A DNA stretch of 54,772 nt from Chlorobium sp. (lineage in GTDB: Bacteria > Bacteroidota > Chlorobiia > Chlorobiales > Chlorobiaceae), in the NCBI GenBank assembly GCA_028280025.1, contig JANQMO010000075.1, positions 1 to 54,772 of the forward strand. Direction: 5' to 3'. How positions within the stretch are numbered: position 1 is the stretch's first letter; every line of letters starts with the position of its first letter. Positions 34,351 to 43,359 of this stretch are shown here, in pieces. Made by a program: the position numbers and the translations under genes. Under the pieces are notes generated by a model. That model ran no database searches. It saw only the letters and a program-made list of their open reading frames with translations, and was not told where the DNA came from.

Positions 34351-34389
34351 GACTTTCAGTCACTATATACCGGTTACCGGTAGAAAGTC
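34351..34389. repeat. Composite hairpin upstream of cydD
   Basis: GACTTTC (34351-34357) pairs with GAAAGTC (34383-34389). Inside, TACCGGTTACCGGTA (34368-34382) is a 15-bp dyad with a single central base. The rest of the 318-bp gap 34235-34552 shows no gene. No T-run follows, so an operator is more likely than a terminator. Confidence 0.45.
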
Positions 34390-34552
34390 ATGCCGCTCCG
34401 TGAATTTTTGAGCACCTGTTTCACAGGACAAGCCCGGGGATGGCTATGGAAAGACAAAATGCAAGACTTTTAAGACAGCCGCTTCGATGTTGAGGTTTAA
34501 AATCAGGGCCGCGAGAGAGGGATCTGTGGTTCTCAGGCAGAAAGCATGTCTG

Positions 34553-34963
34553 CTATTTCAGCACCTTGTTGATGGCTTTCTTGAGATTGTCTATCGCTTT
34601 GAAAAGTACAGGCAGCATCTGGTGCTGACGATCTCCGTCAAGGTTTTTTGCGGATGTTTCAATCGTGTAAGCACATTCATACAGAGAAGAAGCACTGATA
34701 TTGCCGGATTCGCCTTTGATCATATGGCTTATTTGCCGCACCGTTTCATGGTCTCCGGATTCGATGCCCTTGCGAAGTTTGTCGGCATGCTGGTCTATCA
34801 GGTTCATGAATTCCTGGAGAATGCTCATGGCAAGTTCTTCGTCTCCCATGACACGATTGAGAAAATTCGGGTAATCGAAAACCTCATGTGCATCGTCGCA
34901 TGAAAATTCCTGCGGGATGGTTTTTTTTTCAGTACCAGGATCTTTGTTCAGCCAGTTTTTCAT
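34553..34963 (-). CDS. Stand-alone HPt (histidine phosphotransfer) protein
   Basis: A 136-residue protein that is almost entirely one HPt four-helix bundle. The phosphorylatable His80 lies in ISHMIKGESGNIS, matching HxxKGxSxxxG. Upstream FLNRVMGDEELAMSILQEFM is the typical first helix. HPt proteins shuttle phosphate between a hybrid kinase receiver and a response regulator. No kinase or regulator gene is adjacent. The CqsS-like kinase of this window has receivers but no HPt domain, so this is a candidate LuxU-like partner; that link is inference. Confidence 0.85.
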   Translation of the reverse strand: MKNWLNKDPGTEKKTIPQEFSCDDAHEVFDYPNFLNRVMGDEELAMSILQEFMNLIDQHADKLRKGIESGDHETVRQISHMIKGESGNISASSLYECAYTIETSAKNLDGDRQHQMLPVLFKAIDNLKKAINKVLK

Positions 34964-35150
34964 AACAGGAAGGATTTGGGGACTATTGATGGCGTTGATT
35001 CTTTTCGGTCACAACATGCCAAGCCTTTTCCGGTTATTACGATTTTCGATGCTCTATCAGGCAACATCGTTCAGAAGGGGGCCGGGGGTTAAAGCCCTAT
35101 TATCTAAAAAAGATGGCTTAACGTTCAAAGAAGTATAAGGAACTGTTCAA

Positions 35151-35196
35151 GAAAAAAAAAGAGGTGTTCCCGGAACAAAAACCGTGAACGCCTCTT
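35151..35196 (-). terminator. Rho-independent terminator of mtnA
   Basis: On the minus strand AAGAGGCGTTC-16 nt-GAACACCTCTT is followed by a run of T (about nine), starting 36 bp after the mtnA stop. Confidence 0.85.
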
Positions 35197-35231
35197 CTTA
35201 TATGCTCAGATCAGCTTCTTTCTTCAGGCAG

Positions 35232-36293
35232 TCAATCAAAAAGTTGCTTCAGCCCTTCAGTGTAGCTGCCGACGACAGCTTTTTTATCGGTCACGATACC
35301 GCGAATGTACTGATTGGGTGTGACATCAAAAGCGTAGTTGAGTACCGGTGTTGATGGTGTCGCAACCTGCGTGCCGAAAATCGTTCTGAGTTCGTCGGCG
35401 CTGCGTTCTTCAATCGGGATCTGCGATCCGTCATCGACAGTAATGTCGATGGTTGATACGGGGGCCGCGATGTAATAGGGAATGTTGTAGACCGAAGCGC
35501 TGACAGCATGCGCGAATGTTCCTATCTTGTTTGCAGTATCGCCGTTTGCAGCAATTCTGTCCGCACCGACGATGCCGAAATCAATCATGCCTTTCTGCAT
35601 GAGGAATGCCGAGGAAGAGTCGGATATCGACAGGAAGGGTATGTTTTCCTTTTCGAGTTCCCAGGCTGTCAGTCTGAGCCCCTGAAGCAGCGGACGGCTT
35701 TCTGCCGTGATCACCTTTTCGATCAGGCCTTCCTTCCAGGCGTGTTTGATAACACCGAGGGCTGTTCCTGAACCGCCTGTTGCGAGCGTGCCGGTGTTGC
35801 AGTGCGTCAGGACGGTCAGTTTTCTTGTATTCAGTGTTTCGGCAAGGTCCTGGCGTATGAGTTCCACACCGTGACGGGCCATGTTGTCACAGTTGGCGAT
35901 TTCATCGGCATGAATTTTTTTTGCTGCGGCAAGCATTTTGGCAAAAAGCTTCTCGAGCGAATCCGACGCGAAATGAGTGTCGTATACCTCTTTCATGCGT
36001 GCTGTGGCAAAAAACAGGTTGACAGCCGTCGGACGTGATGCTTCAACCTCCCCGATGAGTGAATCGAAATAGGAGGGAAACGCTTCTTTGTTTCCGTTAT
36101 AGCTGTTCAGGCCGAGTACCACGGTATAGCCGGCAACGATTCCGATAAGCGGAGCGCCTCTCACTGCAAGTGTTTTAATTGCCTCGATTGCCTGCTGGTA
36201 GTCCTGTGTTCGGACATATTCTTCTTTCAGCGGCAGAAGACGCTGGTCGAGGTAGCCAAGCGTGCTGTTTTCAAAAGAAACTGCGTCGATCAT
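35232..36293 (-). CDS. mtnA: S-methyl-5-thioribose-1-phosphate isomerase
   Basis: A 353-residue cytosolic aldose-ketose isomerase of methionine salvage that converts 5-methylthioribose 1-phosphate to the ribulose form. IKTLAVRGAPLIGIVAGY and LTHCNTGTLATGGSGTALG (catalytic Cys) and GIVGADRIAANGDTANKIGT (catalytic Asp) are the family motifs, shared in part with eIF2B subunits. Length is normal. Other salvage genes are not adjacent, but a purine nucleoside phosphorylase able in principle to split methylthioadenosine lies 1.5 kb upstream. Confidence 0.95.
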   Translation of the reverse strand: MIDAVSFENSTLGYLDQRLLPLKEEYVRTQDYQQAIEAIKTLAVRGAPLIGIVAGYTVVLGLNSYNGNKEAFPSYFDSLIGEVEASRPTAVNLFFATARMKEVYDTHFASDSLEKLFAKMLAAAKKIHADEIANCDNMARHGVELIRQDLAETLNTRKLTVLTHCNTGTLATGGSGTALGVIKHAWKEGLIEKVITAESRPLLQGLRLTAWELEKENIPFLSISDSSSAFLMQKGMIDFGIVGADRIAANGDTANKIGTFAHAVSASVYNIPYYIAAPVSTIDITVDDGSQIPIEERSADELRTIFGTQVATPSTPVLNYAFDVTPNQYIRGIVTDKKAVVGSYTEGLKQLFD

Positions 36294-36487
36294 TTTTTGA
36301 TATGCGTTTTTATTTTTAGAGATCGGGACTGAATAGATATGTAAAAAAACAGGATCGCTGGATGTATTTCGTTAAGGCTGCCGAGCATGAGCGACAATAT
36401 ATAAAAAGATGTATCTATAAAAGCATTTGATTCATCGGGAAGTCGTTCAAGAATGTTGGCATACGGTAGATTGTATGCTGTGCAGCA

Positions 36488-37612
36488 TCAGTGCCGATGA
36501 TGGTTTCCTTTGACCTTACATTCATTGCACAGGGCATTTACAAAACGTTCGATGCCATGGTGGTCAAGCCACCCGGCGGACGTCGTAAATGCAGCGGCCG
36601 CTATGGATTTGTAATCATTGCGTGCAGCTTCCACTGTTCGATAGATATCTTCTGCAGTCAGTCCGATAAAAAGCTTTCCAGCTCCTGTGCGTTCAATCCA
36701 GCGACCCGGTGCGCTTCCGTAAGGAGCTATGGCGGGAATTCCTGACGCAAGCGATTCGCAAAGAATTCCTGAACTTTTCATTTTGTATCTCTCCGGATCA
36801 TAGGGAAGGACGGTCAGATCGCACCTGCTGATCAGATCTCCAAGGTTGGAAACATAGCCGAGACTGGTAATCGACGGATGTGACGGGAGCTTTATTTTGC
36901 CGGAACTGTCCTGGAAAAGTATTCGATAGCCTTTTTTGACAAGTTGTTCAATAAGCCTGACGGCATCCTGTCCCCATTTTTCCCGTCGCTGGTGTCCAAA
37001 AAAACCGATGGTATTGAGTGATTGTTTCGGTTGACTTATCGGGTTGCCTTCCATCGGATATGGAAAACAGGGGAACGTACCATTAACTGTCAATGGCAGA
37101 TACTCATAGGATTGCTCGGGTTCAATTGTACCGATATGTATGGGTGTTTTGGTGCGTTCAGCGTTAAGAAACGAACAGCGCCAGAACAAACGGCCATGAG
37201 GCCATTCATCTGTGGAACATGATATGTGTACGCAACCTGCAACAGGTACACGCCTGCCTGAAACAGCACATGCATTCAGCTGGGGTGCGAAAATCGACGG
37301 CCATAACCAGATATCTGCCTCAGAGACTCTTTTCAGGTCGTCTGCAAGTTGAGTTGTCTGTAACTGATAAAGCAATAACTCTCCGGCAACAGGATCGAAA
37401 CGCGCAGGACGGATATAGGGCTGTTGCCGGAACAACGGGACGGTCTTTGCCATAGAAGATAACGAAGCGGCTATGGCCTTGTCAGCATTGATATGAGAGT
37501 AAACCCTGACGCTGTGTCCCGCAGAAACCAGCTGTCTGACAACTTTGTAATCAATATCGAAGTGATGGCCGCATAGCTGCAGAAGTCCCGGATCGAGCAG
37601 GTTGATATTCAT
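36488..37612 (-). CDS. GT-B family glycosyltransferase
   Basis: A 374-residue protein with a two-domain GT-B layout. The N-terminal half starts GLLQLCGHHFDIDYKVVRQL and carries no catalytic motif I can name. The C-terminal half has IGFFGHQRREKWGQDAVRLI, SITSLGYVSNLGDLISRCDL, and the nucleotide-sugar binding block LPYDPERYKMKSSGILCESLASG with the conserved Glu of the E-x7-E region. The acceptor and donor are unknown. It stands alone between mtnA and pnp. A small inverted repeat GCATAC-8-GTATGC lies just downstream at 36459-36478. Confidence 0.78.
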   Translation of the reverse strand: MNINLLDPGLLQLCGHHFDIDYKVVRQLVSAGHSVRVYSHINADKAIAASLSSMAKTVPLFRQQPYIRPARFDPVAGELLLYQLQTTQLADDLKRVSEADIWLWPSIFAPQLNACAVSGRRVPVAGCVHISCSTDEWPHGRLFWRCSFLNAERTKTPIHIGTIEPEQSYEYLPLTVNGTFPCFPYPMEGNPISQPKQSLNTIGFFGHQRREKWGQDAVRLIEQLVKKGYRILFQDSSGKIKLPSHPSITSLGYVSNLGDLISRCDLTVLPYDPERYKMKSSGILCESLASGIPAIAPYGSAPGRWIERTGAGKLFIGLTAEDIYRTVEAARNDYKSIAAAAFTTSAGWLDHHGIERFVNALCNECKVKGNHHRH

Positions 37613-37705
37613 TCAGTATGTTGTTTCGATAACCGGAGAAATACCGGTAAAGATTTGGCGTTGAGCACGTGTTGTGCATATCAGAAAAAAAACGAATAAA
37701 GCCTG

Positions 37706-37737
37706 AAAAAGCACTACAAGATTATATCTCGTAGTGC
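37706..37737 (-). terminator. Rho-independent terminator downstream of pnp
   Basis: On the minus strand GCACTAC-13 nt-GTAGTGC, with additional AGAT/ATCT pairing inside, is followed by TTTTT. It lies about 100 bp after the pnp stop and before the glycosyltransferase start. Confidence 0.75.
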
Positions 37738-37838
37738 CTTAAGGACGTTATTCATCATGAGAGCATTTTCTGAAAAGGATCAGTAGTCCAAATCAAAAGT
37801 CTGGTGCTCTTCATGAAGCGGCTTCGGGTCTCCGGCTG

Positions 37839-38660
37839 TCAGAGCCTTTCGACAACGTTTTTGAAAATTGTCGTCATTTTCGGTTCGGCCTGGTTCGAAA
37901 CTTCAATGATTTCTTCAATGCTTACAGGCTGGAGGCTGTCGGGAAAGCACTCGTCGGTAATGATCGACATGCCGAAAACTTCTGTTCCCTGATGTACAGC
38001 GGCGATGACTTCCGGTACGGTGGACATGCCGACGACATCTGCGCCGATTGTTCTGAGCATCCGGTACTCGGCCCGTGTTTCGAGGCAGGGGCCGGAAAGT
38101 GCGACATAAACGCCGCGCTGAACCTTGATGCGGTTTTCAAGAGCGATCTGTTCTGCCAGATCAAGGATGCCGGGTGAGTAAGGCGCGCACATGTCGGGGA
38201 ATCTCGGCCCGATTTCCTGATCGTTCGGTCCGATAAGAGGATTGGTCCCGAGGAGATTGATATGGTCGTCGATCAGCATGATATCGCCTTTGCTGAAAGC
38301 AGGATTGAGACCGCCGCAAGCATTGGTTATACCAAGGGTTTTGATGCCGAGATGCTTCATAACCCTGATCGGAAAAACAATCTGATGCATCGAGTAACCT
38401 TCATAAAAGTGGAATCGCCCCTGCATGGCTACCACTTTTTTGCCGGAGAGTGTGCCGAAAATAAGCTTGCCATGATGCGTCTCGACTGTAGAAATAGGGA
38501 AGTAAGGGATATCGCCGTAATCGAGGGTAAGCTCGACGTTTATTTCTTTTGCGAGGGCGCCAAGGCCTGTGCCGAGGACGATCCCGACGGTATACTCTTC
38601 ACTGGTCTTCGAACGGATAAAGGAGACGGCCTCCTGGATTTTAGCGCGTTGTTCAATCAT
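37839..38660 (-). CDS. Purine nucleoside phosphorylase (PNP-I, trimeric type)
   Basis: A 273-residue phosphorylase that cleaves purine nucleosides with phosphate. GIVLGTGLGALA is the phosphate-binding loop, ETHHGKLIFG carries the catalytic His pair, LGITNACGGLNPAF is the sugar region, and GPCLETRAEYRMLR holds Glu198 that contacts the base. In MSIITDECFPD the residue usually Asn in PNPs that use hypoxanthine/guanine is Asp236, as in methylthioadenosine phosphorylases; this hints at adenine-type or methylthioadenosine use. It lies 32 bp downstream of the aminotransferase, probably in an operon with it. Confidence 0.92.
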   Translation of the reverse strand: MIEQRAKIQEAVSFIRSKTSEEYTVGIVLGTGLGALAKEINVELTLDYGDIPYFPISTVETHHGKLIFGTLSGKKVVAMQGRFHFYEGYSMHQIVFPIRVMKHLGIKTLGITNACGGLNPAFSKGDIMLIDDHINLLGTNPLIGPNDQEIGPRFPDMCAPYSPGILDLAEQIALENRIKVQRGVYVALSGPCLETRAEYRMLRTIGADVVGMSTVPEVIAAVHQGTEVFGMSIITDECFPDSLQPVSIEEIIEVSNQAEPKMTTIFKNVVERL

Positions 38661-38692
38661 GGTTTTGATGTTTTTATGTTTCTGGTTCTTGT

Positions 38693-39910
38693 TTACTGGT
38701 ATTGCTGTAGAAAGTCTTCAAGAGCTTCGTAGACGTTTCGTAGTGTCGACAGGTCGGGCAGGTAGACCACTCTGAAAAAACCGTCTTCCGGATCGGTTCC
38801 GAAACCTGAGCCGTGAACGAACAGGATCTGCTTTTTCTGCAGCAGTTTCAGCACGAATTCTTCGTCGGAACTGAAAGGTAAAGAAGCAAGATCAACTTTT
38901 CCCATGACATAAAATGCGCCTTTTGGGTGGTTGCAACTGATGCCGGGGATCGCGTTCAGCTTCTCTACCGTCAGGTCGCGCTGGGTTTCCAGACGTTCGA
39001 GCAGGCTTTCGGTATAGTCCTTTCGGAGGAGCATTGCTGCTTTTATGGCGTATTGCGGTGCTGTCGGCGCGCATAGCCTGGCATCTGCAAGTTTGACGAA
39101 AGCAATGTGGACATCAGGTATGAGGTGTCCGTTCGTTATTGCAAGCCATCCGGTCCTCCAGCCGGGTGCCATGTAGTTTTTCGAGAGGCTGTCAATCGTG
39201 ATGACGGCGACATCGTTTCCAGCAAAGGAGGCAAGAGGAATATGGCGCTCTCCATAGACAAGTTTATGGTAGACTTCGTCGGATATGATGAGCAGGCGGT
39301 GTCTGCGGGCAATGTCGGCAAGTGCCTTGAGCAGCTGCTCCGGATAGAGTTCCCCGGTAGGATTATTGGGATTTATGGCAATCAGGATTTTTGTCCTGGG
39401 TGTTATACGGCTTTCAATTTCATCGGGATCGGGATGCCAGTTGTTTTCCGGATCCAGCCTGTAGTCAACCTGCCGGGCGTTCAGTTTTGCTATGATCGCA
39501 TTGTACAGCGGGTAGCCGGGCGAAGGACACAGCACTTCGTCACCGGGATTCAGCATGGCGGTACACACAAGGTCGGCTGCTTCGGAGGCGCCGAAGGTTA
39601 TAATGATATCGTCGGGAGAGGTCTGAATTCCGCGTTTGCAGGCGTCCCCGGCGATGTATTCGGTCGCGTCTTTTTTTCCGCGGGACGGTGCGTAGCCGTT
39701 GTGGCCTTGTCTGAGTGCCAGAACTGACGCTTCTATGAGCTCTTCGGGCGGCTGGAAACCGTACAGGACGGGATCTCCGATGTTCAGATAGGTTACTTTT
39801 TTCCCCTTTTCCTCGAGGGCGCGGGCATTCCTGACAATGTTGCGAATGGCATAATGATAGTTCTGGACACGCTGTGCCGGGATAAAGACAGGTGAGTTGG
39901 AATATGGCAT
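38693..39910 (-). CDS. Class I/II PLP aminotransferase (AlaA/AspC type)
   Basis: A 405-residue fold-type I aminotransferase. INPNNPTGELY, DEVYHKLVYG and SKNYMAPGWRTGWL (PLP-binding Lys and the following Arg) are clear, and FRVVYLPD near the end carries the substrate-carboxylate Arg. The NIGDPVLYGFQPPEELIEA start resembles alanine and aspartate aminotransferases related to AlaA. The precise substrate cannot be told by eye. Confidence 0.9.
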   Translation of the reverse strand: MPYSNSPVFIPAQRVQNYHYAIRNIVRNARALEEKGKKVTYLNIGDPVLYGFQPPEELIEASVLALRQGHNGYAPSRGKKDATEYIAGDACKRGIQTSPDDIIITFGASEAADLVCTAMLNPGDEVLCPSPGYPLYNAIIAKLNARQVDYRLDPENNWHPDPDEIESRITPRTKILIAINPNNPTGELYPEQLLKALADIARRHRLLIISDEVYHKLVYGERHIPLASFAGNDVAVITIDSLSKNYMAPGWRTGWLAITNGHLIPDVHIAFVKLADARLCAPTAPQYAIKAAMLLRKDYTESLLERLETQRDLTVEKLNAIPGISCNHPKGAFYVMGKVDLASLPFSSDEEFVLKLLQKKQILFVHGSGFGTDPEDGFFRVVYLPDLSTLRNVYEALEDFLQQYQ

Positions 39911-40414
39911 ACGGAAAGAAACCCCGGACGTTAATGCGTTGAAATGCGGCCGTCAGCCTGCGGAACCATCAATCCTTCAATATAAAATCCTGAGTTGACG
40001 GATTCAAATCTGTGTGGGGAATAGTGATTAGTGAATCGTGAATGGGGAATAGTGACAAGTGACGAGTGACAAGAAGAAAAAGGAGTTGGGAGTAGCGCAC
40101 TTCGTGCGCAGGAGTAAGGAGGTGCAATTGACAGAAAAACGCTGGTTGGCAGGGAAAAAGAGCTGGTTCTCTTTTGAAAGCAATGAGTGGAAGAAAGTGA
40201 ATGGTGAATCGTAAATCGTGACAAGATCGTAGGGGAGAGGCCCGCCCGTACAGGTCATTGATGGCTGAAACTTATAGGACTTATAGGTCATATAGGACAC
40301 ATAGGACCTATAAAATGCCTTCCAATGTATCCGCATTGTAACAAATCAACACCTCAACAATTGTCTTTCCTGTTGCTTCGATTATCCGAAAAACTGTCTT
40401 CCCTTATTCACGAT
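39911..40414. repeat. Intergenic stretch of tandem short repeats
   Basis: No gene is evident in these 504 bp. There are heptamer tracts (GTGAATC, GTGACAA/GTGACGA) at 40026-40076 and a related tract at 40195-40230. A 9-10-mer array TTATAGGAC/TTATAGGTCA/TATAGGACAC lies at 40271-40313, and CAACA heptads at 40345-40365. Short GC hairpins (GCGCACTTCGTGCGC at 40098-40112) punctuate it. Such arrays match the low-complexity spacer repeats seen elsewhere in the window. Confidence 0.6.
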
Positions 40415-41119
40415 TCACGGCATTTTCCGGTTTCTGGCTCCGAAAATGGCGGTGCCTATGCGGATCATTGTTGCGCCTTCCTCGATGGCTATGTCGTAGT
40501 CCTGGCTCATGCCCATGGAAAGTTCCGTCAGTTGTTCCGGTTCGGGGGCGATCTTCCGGAGCCGATCGAGCAGGTTTGCAAGCATACGGAATTCATGCCG
40601 TGCTTTTTTTCTGTCGGGAGACGCAATTGTCATCAGGCCCCTGAGCCGGATGTGGGGAAGTTCGAAAAAACGCGGTGCCTGCATCGTGAGCTCGTCAGGG
40701 ACAAGACCGAATTTTGTCGGTTCTCCGGAAGTGTTGACTTCGATGAGATAGTCCGCTGTTATGTTCCGGCGAAGCGCGCGCTTTGAGAGTTCGCGCACCG
40801 TTCCGTGTTTGTCAATGCCGTGGATCAGCGTGACCCTGCCGACAATATCCTTGACCTTGTTGGACTGAAGATGACCGATGAAGTGCCAGCGGACCGGCTG
40901 GCCCGAAAGCTCTTCGGAACCCTGTTTCTCAAGGAATTCCTGAACATAACTTTCACCGATATCAACCTGCCCGGCATCGATCGCTTTTCTGACAAGCATT
41001 GCAGGCTTGGTTTTCGAAACGGCAATCAGGCGAACTGTCGACGGATCACGGCCGGTCCTGTTGCAGACGGAGCCGATGTCGAGGCCTATCTTCCGCAGAT
41101 TGTCAGCTATGGTTTCCAA
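40415..41119 (-). CDS. yggS: YggS/PROSC family PLP homeostasis protein
   Basis: A 234-residue single-domain TIM-barrel PLP-binding protein. RLIAVSKTKPA has the PLP Lys36. DIGESYVQEFLEK, WHFIGHLQSNKVKDIV, EVNTSGEPTKFGL and LSMGMSQDYDIAIEEGATMIRIGTAIFG are the diagnostic blocks. It maintains free PLP levels and is not known to be an enzyme. It is the last gene of the uvrC-led block, 109 bp after ppiB. Confidence 0.96.
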   Translation of the reverse strand: METIADNLRKIGLDIGSVCNRTGRDPSTVRLIAVSKTKPAMLVRKAIDAGQVDIGESYVQEFLEKQGSEELSGQPVRWHFIGHLQSNKVKDIVGRVTLIHGIDKHGTVRELSKRALRRNITADYLIEVNTSGEPTKFGLVPDELTMQAPRFFELPHIRLRGLMTIASPDRKKARHEFRMLANLLDRLRKIAPEPEQLTELSMGMSQDYDIAIEEGATMIRIGTAIFGARNRKMP

Positions 41120-41228
41120 GAACTTCCTGTAATTAGAGTTACCGCCCGGAGCAATGAGCTTTTAATCAGGCAAGATGCTGCGAGGACATATCGGAATACG
41201 ATGTTCCGATGCGTTCAGCAATAACGGC

Positions 41229-41717
41229 TCAAGACGCTGTGACCTCGATGGTTTCGATCGTAACAGGTTTGAGCGGATTGTCGTTGAAATCTTTCTCCAC
41301 AGCGGCAATTGCATCAACGACATCAAGACCATCGGTAACCATGCCGAATACGGTATATTCTCCGTCGAGAAAATTGTTGTCAGCCTGGTTGATGTAAAAC
41401 TGGCTGCCGGACGAAGCTTTTTGCGGATTGTTGTCCCTGGCAGCAGCAAGAGAGCCTTTGGTGTTCGGGTGCTTTATCTCCGCCGGTATCCTGTAATCCG
41501 GGCCTCCCGTGCCATGTCTTTCACGCATGTCGTCGTTACGTGAAAGAGGGTCGCCGGTCTGGATCATGAAGCCCTCGATAACCCGATGAAAACGGATGCC
41601 GTCATAGTACTTGTCACTGACGAGTTTCTCGAAATTTTCCTTGTGAAGAGGCGTGTCGTCATAAAGGGATACGGTGATGTCACCGTGGTTCGTTTTGATG
41701 GTAAATTGAGAGCTCAT
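41229..41717 (-). CDS. ppiB: Cyclophilin-type peptidyl-prolyl cis-trans isomerase
   Basis: A 162-residue cytosolic cyclophilin without signal peptide. FHRVIEGFMIQTGDP is the catalytic Arg region, GSLAAARDNNPQKASSGSQF contains the substrate-binding Gln/Phe, and FGMVTDGLDVVDAI is the C-terminal block. It speeds proline isomerisation in protein folding. It lies 38 bp after the TPR gene. Confidence 0.95.
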   Translation of the reverse strand: MSSQFTIKTNHGDITVSLYDDTPLHKENFEKLVSDKYYDGIRFHRVIEGFMIQTGDPLSRNDDMRERHGTGGPDYRIPAEIKHPNTKGSLAAARDNNPQKASSGSQFYINQADNNFLDGEYTVFGMVTDGLDVVDAIAAVEKDFNDNPLKPVTIETIEVTAS

Positions 41718-41755
41718 GATTATTTCTGAAAAAGTTGATGACGCGGTCTGTTTGG

Positions 41756-42469
41756 CTATATACCCGTATTTCCGATTTTTCCGGCAAGAGAGAGTAGTGA
41801 TTCTCGTGCTTTTGCCGCCGATGCATACTCAGGGTAGTTCCTGATTATTTTTTTATAAAGCGCGACTGCGGTATCGGTTTTTCCCATTGCAAGGTAGGTG
41901 TCGGCTGCATCGGCAAGATATGATGACGCAAGGGCGGGATTGCTTGCTGTTTCAGCAGCCTTTTCATAAGCGGCCGCGGCTTCTGTCAGTTCGCCTTTCT
42001 CCTGGTGGCAGTAGGCGGTTCCGGCTTTTGCCGTGGCTGAAAGGTCAGGGTTGCTGCCGCTGAATCCTTTATAGTAAGACATTGCTGAATCAACTTCGTC
42101 AAGGGAAAGAAATATCTCACCAGCCAGCAGCCTGGCGCGGTTGCCGCTTGCAGTGCCGCCATATTCACTGATAATATCCCGCAGGCCTTTTGCCGGGCCA
42201 TCTCCTTCAAGAGCCGCCTGAATGTTGCCTTTGGCGATCAGTGACTCGATTTGTGATACCGCGATCGAAGCCTCCTGTTCAGACGATTGACTCTGCCGGA
42301 GCGTGAAAAAAAGAATTCCTGCCAGAACGATAACGGCTGCAGAAATGCCGATGATCAGGTTTTTGTTGAGCAGGTAAAAGTCCGTCAGCCGCTCGAGCAG
42401 TTCCTCATGACGGTTCGTTTCAATCGGTTGTATCGGTTGTTCTTCCTTTTTTTGCTCCAGGTTTGGCAT
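41756..42469 (-). CDS. Single-pass membrane TPR protein (YfgM/TPR_21 type)
   Basis: A 237-residue protein: a short cytoplasmic charged N terminus, one membrane helix (LIIGISAAVIVLAGILFFTL, about residues 38-58), then a periplasmic domain of TPR repeats. It resembles YfgM, a partner of the Sec translocon and periplasmic chaperones. The next gene downstream in the block is ppiB. Function is inferred from architecture only. Confidence 0.8.
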   Translation of the reverse strand: MPNLEQKKEEQPIQPIETNRHEELLERLTDFYLLNKNLIIGISAAVIVLAGILFFTLRQSQSSEQEASIAVSQIESLIAKGNIQAALEGDGPAKGLRDIISEYGGTASGNRARLLAGEIFLSLDEVDSAMSYYKGFSGSNPDLSATAKAGTAYCHQEKGELTEAAAAYEKAAETASNPALASSYLADAADTYLAMGKTDTAVALYKKIIRNYPEYASAAKARESLLSLAGKIGNTGI

Positions 42470-42549
42470 GATATCCGTTTTGCTCCTGCATAGTTATTTC
42501 TGAAAATCCTGACAACCAACCTAAACAAGTCCCGGCGTATTTCAAAGTC

Positions 42550-43353
42550 TCAACCGTTCCTTTTTTCTTCCGGCGGACAGCCGGTTCGGGTGATGGAAAA
42601 AAGATCGTGTGCTGTTCCGGATATGATTGCCGCTGCCCGATCAAGAGGCAGCTCTTTAATGTATGCAATCTGTTCGGTTATGATGCGAACATGTGCCGGT
42701 TCATTACGCTTTCCCCTGAAAGGGACAGGCGCCAGCCATGGGGCGTCCGTTTCAGTGAGCAAATCCCCGATCGCTGTTTCCATGACCACATCCGGCAGGG
42801 AAGATTTCCTGTAGGTTATCGTCCCGGGAATGGAGATTTTAAATCCGAGCCTGATGCATTCCCGAGCGAGCTCGGCGTTACCCGAAAAACAGTGCATCAT
42901 GCCGCGCAGATTGGATGATTTTTCATCTTTCAGAATGCTGAGGGTATCGTCCCAGGCGTCCCTGCTGTGGATCACTACAGGAAGGTCCGTGGTTTTGGCG
43001 ATCTGCAGCATCGCCCGAAACGCAGATATCTGCTTTTCCCGATCATATCCTTCGTAATGATAGTCAAGCCCTGTTTCCCCGATACCGACAACCCGCGGTG
43101 ATTCGGCAAGCTGTTCAATACCGGAGGCGGTTGCTTCGTCGAACGTTTCCCCTGCGTCATGAGGGTGAATGCCGACCGTGGAGAAAATGAAGCTGTGGTG
43201 TGAGGACAGGGCGATCGATCGTTTACTGGTAAACAGGTTCGTTCCAGGATCGATCAGGAGCGATATCTCGTTGTCCGCAAGGCGTTGAATGACGTCTTTA
43301 CGGTCGTTGTCAAACTCCGGAAAAGAAAGGTGGCAATGGGCGTCAATGAACAT
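42550..43353 (-). CDS. tatD: TatD family 3'-5' exonuclease/DNase
   Basis: A 267-residue TIM-barrel metallohydrolase. FIDAHCHLSF supplies the first metal ligands, GIGETGLDYHYE the bridging Glu, VIHSRDAWDD and GMMHCFSGNAELAREC further His ligands, and LLTETDAPWLAPVPFRGKRN the C-terminal Asp motif. It degrades single-stranded DNA/RNA. It is 6 bp from lspA. Confidence 0.95.
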   Translation of the reverse strand: MFIDAHCHLSFPEFDNDRKDVIQRLADNEISLLIDPGTNLFTSKRSIALSSHHSFIFSTVGIHPHDAGETFDEATASGIEQLAESPRVVGIGETGLDYHYEGYDREKQISAFRAMLQIAKTTDLPVVIHSRDAWDDTLSILKDEKSSNLRGMMHCFSGNAELARECIRLGFKISIPGTITYRKSSLPDVVMETAIGDLLTETDAPWLAPVPFRGKRNEPAHVRIITEQIAYIKELPLDRAAAIISGTAHDLFSITRTGCPPEEKRNG

Positions 43354-43359
43354 GACGTT

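Noticed and set aside
39960..40320. CRISPR array in the repeat-rich gap
   Set aside because: Units are 7-10 bp and degenerate, with no 30-bp repeats, spacers or cas genes.
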